DNA of 64,000 nt. Origin: Parvularculaceae bacterium (GTDB lineage Bacteria > Pseudomonadota > Alphaproteobacteria > Caulobacterales > Parvularculaceae). The translations under genes were made by a program, and so were the position numbers. Below are positions 8,025-15,937 of this stretch, in pieces. The stretch is from positions 372,001 through 436,000 of the forward strand of contig JANQSJ010000014.1 of the NCBI GenBank assembly GCA_028284065.1, written 5' to 3'. Under the pieces are notes generated by a model. That model saw nothing but the letters and a program-made list of their open reading frames with translations. It had not been told where the DNA came from and did no database searches. The stretch's first letter is position 1, and the number at the start of each line of letters is the position of its first letter.

Positions 8025-10124
8025 ATGTCGATGCGAATGGGCGATCCGCCGACCAGGGACTTATCGCTTCTGCAATCCGCGCAGGATGAGGCGGCAGGCC
8101 CGCTCGACGGCGCTGAGACGCCGTCGACGGCGGACCGGGCCGGCGAGACGAATTTCGAAGGGACGCAAGAGCCTTCCGCGCCGCCGCTCTTCGACTCGCC
8201 GGCGCACATCATGTGGGCCGGCGTTCTCGGGACGCTGTTGATAATGGCGCTCATCTTCGTTCTCCTTTTGCGCGGACGCGCGAGCCGCGCGCGGGCGGAC
8301 AAGGCGGCGGCGAAGACAGATTTCTTCGCGCCGGCGGACGCCGACGACTTCGCGCCATCTCAGTCGAGGGACATTGAGCCTTACGACGACGATGCGGCCG
8401 CGGAGGAAGCGATCATCCTGACGGCGGAAGACACGGCCCCCGCCCCGCAAAAGCGCGCCGGCTTTTTCGGCGGCGGCGACCGCGCGAAGCGGCGCGAGGA
8501 GGCTGACGGCATTTCCCCGCCGCCGGCGCGAGCAGGCGACGAGGCTTCCTTTGACGGGGCCGGCGTGGGCCGTCGCCTGACCGAGCTTGAACGATCAATC
8601 GACGAGCGCATGGACGCTCGGCTGCGCAGGCTCGAAGACCGCATAGACGCCGGCATGCGTTCGCTGGCGGAAACCGGGGCCGGCGGCGCGGGCGGCGACG
8701 ACCTGTTTGGGCTTCTCAGCGGCGTCGAAGACGCGCTCGCCGCGCAAAGCGAGGGAATGAAGGCGGAGACGCGCAACCTTCTTGCGGACTTCGCCGGCCA
8801 ACTCGACCAGCGGCTTGTCGATCTTGGCGTCGGAGCGGCGGGGGGCGCGATGGGCCTCGCGGCTATCGATGGCGCAGGCGAAGCCGCCGGCATCGCGGAC
8901 AAGCTTGACCGCACGATGGCCGACCATGAGGCGGCGCTTGCGCGAGAGTTCGACGATCTGCGGGCGCGGATCGCGCGCCAGTCGACCCGGGTCGTCGGCG
9001 CAGGCGCCGCGTCGGCGCCGCGCGTCCAGCTCATCGACGCCATTCAGCGCGCCCTGCCGGCAGGCGCGTACCAGATCAACGCCGACCTCGATGGACGCGC
9101 CCGCGCGGACGCCCTCGTCCGCCTTGCGCCCCAGCGCCCGCCGGTCGCAATTGACGCGCAGTTCCCGCTTGAGGCCTTTGACGAACTCGATCGGGCGGAC
9201 TCATCCTTGGGGGAAGGCGGCGCGGCGAGCCCGCGGGAGGTGGAGCGCGCGGAACAGAATTTCCGGCGAGCGGCGCTCGGCCATGTGGTGCATGTGGGCG
9301 AACGCCTTGTGCTGCCGCCAAGGACGGTCGATAGCGCAATCCTGTTCCTTCCGTCTGAAGCAACGTATACGGAGCTTCAAACCCGGTTTCCCGACATCAT
9401 GCAGGACGCCGTGCGGGCGCGCGTGTGGATCGTCTCGCCGGCGAGCTTCGCCGCGACGCTCAACGTCGTTCGCGGGCTACTGCAATCCGGAGAAACGGGC
9501 GAAAGCCGCGATCACGATGCGCAATCGGCGGAACGGATTGCGGCGGCGCTCGATGGGCTGCGGCGACAGGTGGCGGCGCTTGAAACGCGGATCGCCCCCG
9601 GCGCGGCCCAGGCGCAAAGCGGCGCCGACGGCCGACGCCCGGGCGTCGGTTCCGGCGGCCACAGCGCCGGAGACGAGGGGATCGGCGCAGGCCGATCCGC
9701 GGCGCCGGCAGGACGCCGGCTTGGCGTGACCGAACGCGGCGTTGTTCGGCCCGCCGGCGCAACCGCGAATTGGCCGGAGGCAGCGCCCCCAGGCGCCGCG
9801 CGCCCGCCGCGCCATGGCGGACAACCCGCCCAATCGGTCGCCTCCGCCGCTGCGGACGCACGCGCCCCTGAGACACCGTCAGATGCTATCTCGGAGACGA
9901 CGGCGGCCGCGCGTGAGCCCTCCCCGCGCCGGGAGCCGCGCACTTTCACCGAGCCCTATTCCTCAAGCCTTTGGTCGTCTCGAGACGGACGAAGATTTGA
10001 CGAAAGCCGCGTCAATGACGCTGAGTCGGCGACAGATGATCGCGAGTCCGTCGACCAGACGCGACGCGACGCGACGCAATCGGACGCGCAATCCCCCGAT
10101 GAGCGACGGTTTCCGCTGCGCTAG
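8025..10124 (+). CDS. Membrane-anchored RmuC-like protein with degenerate nuclease motif
   Basis: The 699-residue protein has one transmembrane helix (about 64-83), then a long charged and partly coiled region. A domain at about 330-490 resembles RmuC: IDAQFPLEAFDEL, FLPSEATYTELQTRFPD and VWIVSPASFAATLN match RmuC-family blocks. A disordered tail of about 200 residues completes it. In RmuC the predicted PD-(D/E)xK core ends in DAK; here residues 377-379 are DAQ, so the catalytic lysine is missing. It converges on the intact rmuC gene with a 4-base overlap of stops. It may be a structural or regulatory paralogue of RmuC; the function is unknown. Confidence 0.7.
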   Translation: MSMRMGDPPTRDLSLLQSAQDEAAGPLDGAETPSTADRAGETNFEGTQEPSAPPLFDSPAHIMWAGVLGTLLIMALIFVLLLRGRASRARADKAAAKTDFFAPADADDFAPSQSRDIEPYDDDAAAEEAIILTAEDTAPAPQKRAGFFGGGDRAKRREEADGISPPPARAGDEASFDGAGVGRRLTELERSIDERMDARLRRLEDRIDAGMRSLAETGAGGAGGDDLFGLLSGVEDALAAQSEGMKAETRNLLADFAGQLDQRLVDLGVGAAGGAMGLAAIDGAGEAAGIADKLDRTMADHEAALAREFDDLRARIARQSTRVVGAGAASAPRVQLIDAIQRALPAGAYQINADLDGRARADALVRLAPQRPPVAIDAQFPLEAFDELDRADSSLGEGGAASPREVERAEQNFRRAALGHVVHVGERLVLPPRTVDSAILFLPSEATYTELQTRFPDIMQDAVRARVWIVSPASFAATLNVVRGLLQSGETGESRDHDAQSAERIAAALDGLRRQVAALETRIAPGAAQAQSGADGRRPGVGSGGHSAGDEGIGAGRSAAPAGRRLGVTERGVVRPAGATANWPEAAPPGAARPPRHGGQPAQSVASAAADARAPETPSDAISETTAAAREPSPRREPRTFTEPYSSSLWSSRDGRRFDESRVNDAESATDDRESVDQTRRDATQSDAQSPDERRFPLR

Positions 10125-11431
10125 GCGCCTTTCGCCGGCATGGCGCGCGCGCCCTTTGCGATTGGACCGCCTTCGATCGGGCTGCTCGGCCGAACGCCCG
10201 CATCGATCTCGCGCAGCGTCGGGATCGGTTCATCCGTCCCCGGCATTTCATACTCAGCGAATTTTCGCGCGCGCGAAAGCACCCGCGACTCGAAGCCGGC
10301 GGCGGTGGCGTTATAGGCCCCCGCGGCGCGCTCGATCGCGCGGCCGAGATCATCCATCCTGCCGGTCATCGTTTTGATGCTTGCGTAGAGATCTTTCGCC
10401 AGTCCGGCGACATCCTGCGCATGCGCGATAGCGTTTTCCTGGCGCCAGTTGAACGCCGCCGCCTTCAGAATCGCCACCAGCGTCGTCGGAGTCGCAATGA
10501 GTATCTTGCGGTCGAAGGCGTCCTGAAAAAGCTGCGGGCGCGCCTCCATGGCGGCGGCGAAATAGTTCTCTCCGGGCACGAACATCACGACGACATCGAG
10601 AGACGCTTTCAGCGATTCGGCGTAATCGCGCGCCGCGAGCGCCTTTACATGGGCCCACAGATCGTCTGCATGGCGCATCAGCAGCGTCTGACGGACGGAG
10701 GCGTCCTCCGTCTCGGTCGCGTCTAGATAGGCCGCGAGCGAGACCTTGGCGTCGACGGCGATCACCCTGCCGCCGGGAAGATTGACGACCATGTCCGGCG
10801 TCTTGCGCGACGCGCCGTCGGCGAGCGTCGCCTGCTCCACGAAGTCCACATGGGACGCCATGCCGGCGGTCTCGACGACATTGCGCAACTGCTCCTCGCC
10901 CCACCGCCCGCGCGTCTTCGGACCGGCGCGCAGCGCCGTCGACAGCTTGCGCGCTTCGGCGCGCATGTCGCTTGCCGACTTTGCGAGCTCTTCAATACGG
11001 CCGACGAGTTCGCCGCGGGCGCGGGTCTGCTCCGTATGCATCTCGGCGAGACCTTTCTCATACCGCGTCAACGTTTGCGCTATCGGCGCAATGAGCGCAT
11101 TCAGCGCAGCCTGGCGGCGCTCGGTCTCGGCGGCGCTCGCCTCCCGGTGACGGGCGAAGGTCTCATCGGCGCGCGTGAGAAAGGATGCGTGGGCGGCTTC
11201 AAGCAAACCCGCGGCCGTCGCCTTGAATTCCGCATCCATGCCGGCGCGCGCCTTCTCGTCAGTCTTTTCGCGCTCCGCCATACGGGCCTCCGCGGACGCG
11301 AGCGCGCCGCGCAGCCGCAACGCTTCGCGTCGCCAGGCGCGCGCGCGACTCGTTGTTTTCACCGCATGCAGAAGAAGCGCGCCGGCGGCGGCGAATGCGA
11401 GCCCGACCAACACCGCGAGCAGCGCGCTCAT
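10121..11431 (-). CDS. rmuC: DNA recombination protein RmuC
   Basis: The 436-residue protein has an N-terminal membrane helix (1-24) and a long coiled coil (about 30-170). The RmuC domain starts at GRWGEEQLRNVVE; the candidate nuclease core DMVVNLPGGRVIAVDAK includes D227 and K229, and VVMFVPGENYF and ILIATPTTLVAIL follow. RmuC is thought to limit inversions at short inverted repeats, with a nuclease-like fold but no firmly established reaction. Length and motif order are normal. It is convergent with the RmuC-like protein at 8025-10124. Confidence 0.93.
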   Translation of the reverse strand: MSALLAVLVGLAFAAAGALLLHAVKTTSRARAWRREALRLRGALASAEARMAEREKTDEKARAGMDAEFKATAAGLLEAAHASFLTRADETFARHREASAAETERRQAALNALIAPIAQTLTRYEKGLAEMHTEQTRARGELVGRIEELAKSASDMRAEARKLSTALRAGPKTRGRWGEEQLRNVVETAGMASHVDFVEQATLADGASRKTPDMVVNLPGGRVIAVDAKVSLAAYLDATETEDASVRQTLLMRHADDLWAHVKALAARDYAESLKASLDVVVMFVPGENYFAAAMEARPQLFQDAFDRKILIATPTTLVAILKAAAFNWRQENAIAHAQDVAGLAKDLYASIKTMTGRMDDLGRAIERAAGAYNATAAGFESRVLSRARKFAEYEMPGTDEPIPTLREIDAGVRPSSPIEGGPIAKGARAMPAKGA

Positions 11432-11550
11432 CGGGGCCGCCTCGTCAGGACGCGGTGAAACGCGCAGGCGTTCGGATGTGGAAATCTGGCGAACATCGCC
11501 CGAACGCTAGGCGAAGCGGGGCCTGATTCGGAAGCGGCGAATCGTTAACG

Positions 11551-12756
11551 TCAGGAAGCGAGGCGGTCCGACCCGCGCGCCCCGACATTCCGGACGGGAA
11601 ACTCCTCCCCCGTCCGCCGCGGCCGCTCCAGCAAGAGCGGCAGGCTTGGGTCGTCGGCTGGATGCGCCGAGGCGGTCATTGCGTCCGTCATGTCGGCCTC
11701 GTGCACTTCGTTTACGAAGTAAAGCGGACGGTTCTTGGTTTCATTGAAGACCCGGCCAAGGTACTCGCCGATAACGCCGAGCACCATCAACTGAACGCCG
11801 CCGAGGAACAACATCACGACAATGAGCGTTGGAAAGCCGGCGACCGGATCGCCGTAGACCAGCGTCTTGCCGACGACAAATGCGCCGAACGCGAAGGCGG
11901 CGAGCGCCGTAACGAAGCCGAGATAGGAAGACAGCGTAAGCGGCGCGAGCGTCGATGACGTGACGCCTTCAATTGACAGGTTCCAGAGCTTCCAGAAGTT
12001 CCACTTGGTTGCGCCGGCGCTGCGCGGGCGCGGGGTGAACGGAACCTCCTTGGACGGAAATCCGACCCAGGCGAAAACGCCCTTCATAAAGCGATGGCGC
12101 TCGCGCAGGGCGCAGATGGCGTCCACCGCCTTGCGGCTCAAGAGCCGAAAATCGCCGGCATTCTCCGGGATCGGCGTTTCTCCAATCTGGCGCATCAAGA
12201 CGTAGAACGCGCGGGCGGTAAGACGCTTCACCCATCCTTCATCCTTGCGCGTGACGCGCCTTGCGTAAACGACGTCATAACCCTCATGCCAGCCGCTGAT
12301 GAGATCGGGGATGACCTCGGGGGGATGCTGAAGGTCGGCGTCAATGACCACGACGGCGTCGCCTCGCGCATGATCGAGCCCGGCGGTTGTCGCGATCTCC
12401 TTGCCGAAATTCCGGCTAAGATCCACGATCGCGACGCCGCCATGCGCTGAGCGCAACGCCTGCATAACGCCGAGCGTCTGATCCGTACTGCCATCGTTTA
12501 CAAAGATGATTTCAAAGGGCTGGCGGATCTTCGCCATTTCCGCGCGCACTTCACGATCGAACGCGGCGAGAACGTCCTCTTCGTTGAACGCGGGACAGAC
12601 GATCGACAACAGCCGAGGCGCCTTTTGACGACGCGGCGCGATACGCGCGTCCTCATAAGACCTGCCGCCTCCGCGCGCAGGGGCGATCCGCTCGCCGGCG
12701 GCTTCTTCCGCAATTTTCTCGGCCAGCCAATCCGCCAACCTCGATTCCGCGCCCAT
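11551..12756 (-). CDS. GT2 polyprenyl-phosphate glycosyltransferase (DPM/GtrB-like)
   Basis: This 401-residue protein has a 45-residue charged extension and then a GT2 domain: LSIVCPAFNEE, IIFVNDGSTDQT and VVIDADLQHPPEVI (the DAD metal-binding motif). Two C-terminal membrane helices (about 270-295 and 305-335) and a polar tail follow. This architecture moves a sugar from a nucleotide donor to polyprenyl phosphate on the cytoplasmic face. The sugar cannot be read from sequence. The divergent neighbour at 12877 is a GT87-type membrane glycosyltransferase that would use such a lipid-linked sugar, so the pair may act in sequence. Confidence 0.88.
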   Translation of the reverse strand: MGAESRLADWLAEKIAEEAAGERIAPARGGGRSYEDARIAPRRQKAPRLLSIVCPAFNEEDVLAAFDREVRAEMAKIRQPFEIIFVNDGSTDQTLGVMQALRSAHGGVAIVDLSRNFGKEIATTAGLDHARGDAVVVIDADLQHPPEVIPDLISGWHEGYDVVYARRVTRKDEGWVKRLTARAFYVLMRQIGETPIPENAGDFRLLSRKAVDAICALRERHRFMKGVFAWVGFPSKEVPFTPRPRSAGATKWNFWKLWNLSIEGVTSSTLAPLTLSSYLGFVTALAAFAFGAFVVGKTLVYGDPVAGFPTLIVVMLFLGGVQLMVLGVIGEYLGRVFNETKNRPLYFVNEVHEADMTDAMTASAHPADDPSLPLLLERPRRTGEEFPVRNVGARGSDRLAS

Positions 12757-12876
12757 GAAGCGTCTCCCTTCGCCCGAACGTGCGGCCGGAAGAACCGGAG
12801 CGTCTCTGTCCGGCTAAACCGCGCGCGAGTGCGAACCTAAGGTTTTCTTTATTTAGGGAAGGTAACCACGCAGGCC

Positions 12877-14127
12877 ATGAATCGCCTCGTTGACGCCCTG
12901 GAAAGCGACCTGCCGCTGATTCACGCCGCCCTGACGCGCAATCTGCGCGTCACGCTGGCGGCGGTCGCGGTCTTCTTCATCGCTCTGCAATGGGGGTTCT
13001 ACGCGTTCGTCATCGCCGGGGCAGAGGGCTACGTCACGCGATTCGATCAGGTTATCGGCGGCGACTTCGTCGTCTTCCATGAAGCCGCAAAGGCGGCGTG
13101 GCGCGACCCGGCCGAATTCTACGGCTATGGCGTTCTGAACCCGCGCCTTGCGGAAACCTTCCCGGCCTATGGCCGCGACTTCGGCCTCGGCTGGCAATAT
13201 CCGCCGACCATTTATCTGTTTGTCGCGCCGCTGGCGGCGGCGCCCTATCCGGTTGCGTACGGACTATGGGTTGTCGGCGGCGTCGCCGCGTTCTGCTTCG
13301 CCGCGCGCAGGCTGTGGTCGGACCCGCTGGCGTTGGCGCTCCTCGCCGCAATGCCCGCCGTGTTCCAGACGTCCATCACCGGCCAGACCGGACTATTCAC
13401 CGGCGCGCTCTTCCTGTTGGCGGCGTATGCGCCGGACAAGCGCCCCATCGTCGCCGGGATCGCCGCGGGCCTCCTGACAATCAAACCGCAACTGGGACTG
13501 CTCATCCCCGTCGCGTTCGCCGCGGCGGGCGCTTGGCGGGCGTTCTTCGTCGCAGCGCTCACCGCCATATCAATGGCGCTCGCCGCCTACGGACTTTTTG
13601 GCGCCGAGACGTGGATCGCGTTCTACGAGGCGCTCACCGACCATGGCGGCAAGATGAGCGGCGTCACCGGGTTCCCGGTCAACAAATTGACGACCGTCTT
13701 CGGCTTTGTGACGACCGCCGGCGCGACGCCCGCAATCGCATTCGCGGCGCAGGCGGCGGGTTTTCTCGTCCTCGCCGCCATTGTCGCAGCCGTCTACAAG
13801 AGCGATGCGATCTCAGAGGCCAAGGCGGCGACGCTTATGACGGCGTCCCTCATGGCGGCGCCTTATGTGTTCTATTACGAATTGCCGATCGCCGCCGGCG
13901 CGCTCTTTCTGATTACGCGGGTCGCGGCGCGGGAAGGCGTGTCGCCAGGCGAGGGTCTAGCCATCGCCGCCTTGTGGGTCGCGCCGGCATTCATGCCGGG
14001 CGAAGCGGCGCCCGCGCTCCCGCTCGTCGCCATGGGCGCGATGGCGGCGTTCGCCTGCGCCGTGCGGAGAACGAATTTGTTCCCTTTACGGCTCAAAACC
14101 TTGGGCGGCCCGCCGGCAGGCGTCTAA
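12877..14127 (+). CDS. GT87/DUF2029-type integral membrane glycosyltransferase
   Basis: The 416-residue polytopic protein has about ten hydrophobic segments. The first periplasmic loop contains GGDFVVFHEAAKAA with the acidic pair typical of GT-C enzymes, followed by YPPTIYLF, and LLTIKPQLGLLIPVAF lies further on. These match the DUF2029/GT87 family, which uses polyprenyl-phosphate sugars (for example mannosyltransferases PimE in actinobacteria). The acceptor is unknown. It is divergent from the GT2 gene across a 120-base gap. Confidence 0.8.
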   Translation: MNRLVDALESDLPLIHAALTRNLRVTLAAVAVFFIALQWGFYAFVIAGAEGYVTRFDQVIGGDFVVFHEAAKAAWRDPAEFYGYGVLNPRLAETFPAYGRDFGLGWQYPPTIYLFVAPLAAAPYPVAYGLWVVGGVAAFCFAARRLWSDPLALALLAAMPAVFQTSITGQTGLFTGALFLLAAYAPDKRPIVAGIAAGLLTIKPQLGLLIPVAFAAAGAWRAFFVAALTAISMALAAYGLFGAETWIAFYEALTDHGGKMSGVTGFPVNKLTTVFGFVTTAGATPAIAFAAQAAGFLVLAAIVAAVYKSDAISEAKAATLMTASLMAAPYVFYYELPIAAGALFLITRVAAREGVSPGEGLAIAALWVAPAFMPGEAAPALPLVAMGAMAAFACAVRRTNLFPLRLKTLGGPPAGV

Positions 14128-14224
14128 AGCGATTCCAGGCCAAGTGCTTGCGGTTGGCCGTTCGGGCACGCGCCAGAACAACGCCTTAAAACGTCGTCCC
14201 GGTTCCGATTGACTAGACGACGCT

Positions 14225-14830
14225 TTAAGTGGGACGGCGCGCCTTCATCGCGGCGGCGATGGTGCCTTCGTCGAGATAGTCTAGCTCCCCGCCCACGGGG
14301 ACACCCTGACTCAATTGCGAGACCTTCACGCCAGAACCGGCGAGACTGTCCGCGACATAGTGCGCAGTCGTCTGGGCATCGACCGTCGCCGCAAGGGCGA
14401 GAATGACTTCCGTCACCGCCTCCTCGCTCGCCCGCGCAATAAGGCCGCCTATGTTCAGATCGTCCGGCCCCACCCCATCGAGCGGCGACAGGAGGCCGCC
14501 AAGCACGTGGTACCGGCCGCGATGGGCACCCGCCCGTTCCATCGCCCAGAGATCGCCGACGCTTTCAACGACGCAAATGACCGACGCGTCACGCGTCGCG
14601 TCAGCGCACACCGCGCACGGATTGATAGAATCGAGATTCCCGCAAATCTTGCACGTCTCGACCTTGTCCGCCGCTTCGGCGATGGCGAAGGCGAGCGGGC
14701 GCATCAAGGGCTCGCGCTTGTTGAGGAGATGCAGCGCGGCGCGCTTCGCCGACCGCGGACCAAGCCCTGGCAACTTCGCAAGCAAGTCGATCATGCGCTG
14801 GAGTTCAGGTCCTATGGGGGAGGAGGGCAT
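14225..14830 (-). CDS. recR: Recombination mediator protein RecR
   Basis: The 201-residue protein has the helix-hairpin-helix [17 protein letters not shown], a zinc finger with C60, C63, C72 and C75, and a Toprim domain beginning [10 protein letters not shown]. RecR acts with RecF or RecO to load RecA at gaps and ends. It closes the minus-strand run from the SRP RNA through dnaX and ybaB. Unusually, two small genes separate it from ybaB; its start is only 2 bases from the retropepsin gene stop. Confidence 0.97.
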   Translation of the reverse strand: MPSSPIGPELQRMIDLLAKLPGLGPRSAKRAALHLLNKREPLMRPLAFAIAEAADKVETCKICGNLDSINPCAVCADATRDASVICVVESVGDLWAMERAGAHRGRYHVLGGLLSPLDGVGPDDLNIGGLIARASEEAVTEVILALAATVDAQTTAHYVADSLAGSGVKVSQLSQGVPVGGELDYLDEGTIAAAMKARRPT

Positions 14831-14832
14831 AA

Positions 14833-15282
14833 TCAGACTTCAAACGAAAACTCGCCATTCCGACGAATGACCAAATCACCTTGCGAGACAGCATCCATGC
14901 CGAGCAGAATATCGAATGTAAATCCGTCCGAATTCAGTTCCGTCCCCGTGATCGGATTCGGCAAGGCGAAGAAGCCGCCAAGTTCGGATTGCGGCGGAGC
15001 CAGGACAGCGATCCGGAAATGATAGGTCTTGGCGCGGCGCACACCGTTCGCGGTCATGACATCGCATTTGCCTGTGGGCCGTAGCCCGAGACGGCGCGCC
15101 ACCGCCGGAGCAACGCTGGTCGAGGATGCGCCTGTGTCGATAAGGGCCGTTACAGGTTCGCTGAATACAGCCGCCGACGGATCAACGTGTTCGAATGAGC
15201 TCGCCTGACTGAAAGTTGCGTTCACCAATGCGACATCGAGAAGCAATCTGCGCCCGTCATGACGTCCCGTGATGATCGGCAT
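14833..15282 (-). CDS. Retropepsin-like aspartic protease (single domain)
   Basis: The 149-residue protein carries the aspartic protease signature in [16 protein letters not shown] and a second hydrophobic-Gly block, [15 protein letters not shown], as in clan AA retropepsins. One such domain supplies a single catalytic aspartate, so the active form would be a dimer. There is no signal peptide, so it is probably cytoplasmic. I place the start at ATG 15282; a TTG at 15297 is possible. Either start lies inside the 3' end of the preceding small gene, so translation is likely coupled. The substrate is unknown. Confidence 0.75.
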   Translation of the reverse strand: MPIITGRHDGRRLLLDVALVNATFSQASSFEHVDPSAAVFSEPVTALIDTGASSTSVAPAVARRLGLRPTGKCDVMTANGVRRAKTYHFRIAVLAPPQSELGGFFALPNPITGTELNSDGFTFDILLGMDAVSQGDLVIRRNGEFSFEV

Positions 15283-15526
15283 GGGAGAATATTCCAAGAT
15301 ACACTGGCTCGTCGGTCACTTCCTGAACCGAAAAGCGGTCATCGCCGTATAGCCGCCAACCGGCGCCGTGCGCCTCGGCGACGGTATCACAAATATCTCC
15401 GACCTCGCCATTTCTAACGATCGCGAACTTCCCTCGGTGCGCAGGCAAAAGAACGGGAAGCGCCTTCTTCAGCGCCTCGAAATTCCGGTCAAGTTCCTCA
15501 TCGGACAAAAGCGATTCAGCAGCCAT
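15257..15526 (-). CDS. Small DUF5678-like protein paired with the protease
   Basis: The 89-residue protein has a helical N-terminus (SDEELDRNFEALKKALP) and then a beta-rich core, HRGKFAIVRNGEVGDICD, that resembles the DUF5678 pattern (GKYIAIVNGEVV). The start at 15526 is supported by GGAGG six bases upstream; an upstream in-frame start has no such site. It overlaps the protease gene. Pairs of this kind suggest that the small protein is a partner or substrate of the protease; that is inference. Confidence 0.65.
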   Translation of the reverse strand: MAAESLLSDEELDRNFEALKKALPVLLPAHRGKFAIVRNGEVGDICDTVAEAHGAGWRLYGDDRFSVQEVTDEPVYLGIFSHADHHGTS

Positions 15527-15610
15527 CTGGAACCTCCAAGCCTTGTGGCGTAATCTGATTTGCTTGTTTCGCAACGCAGCTTCCGGGAGAGCCAATTCCT
15601 GACCTTCCCG

Positions 15611-15934
15611 CTAAAACGGCAGCTTCATGCCGGGCGGCAGGGGCAGGCCTTCAGTGAGCTTCGCCATTTCCGCCTGCATGCCGGCTTCGACCTTTGCCTT
15701 GGCGTCGTTAATCGCCGCGGCGATAAGGTCTTCCAAGACTTCCGTTTCCTCCGGGTCCATCAGCGCCTTGTCGACAGCGACGGCCTTGCAATAGCCCTTG
15801 CCGTTGATCGTCACCTTGACCATGCCGCCGCCGGAGACGCCTTCAGCCTCCATCGCGGCGACCTTCTCCTGCATCTCTTCCATTTTTGCCTGCATCTGGC
15901 CGGCCTGCTTCATCAGCTCGCCAATGTCTTTCAT
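15611..15934 (-). CDS. ybaB: YbaB/EbfC nucleoid-associated protein
   Basis: The 107-residue protein begins MKDIGELMKQAGQMQAKMEE and continues with VSGGGMVKVTINGKG and a helical C-terminus ending LPPGMKLPF, all typical of the YbaB/EbfC family. These small dimers bind DNA. It starts 4 bases after the dnaX stop, the usual dnaX-ybaB arrangement, and is almost certainly co-transcribed with dnaX. Confidence 0.95.
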   Translation of the reverse strand: MKDIGELMKQAGQMQAKMEEMQEKVAAMEAEGVSGGGMVKVTINGKGYCKAVAVDKALMDPEETEVLEDLIAAAINDAKAKVEAGMQAEMAKLTEGLPLPPGMKLPF

Positions 15935-15937
15935 GGC

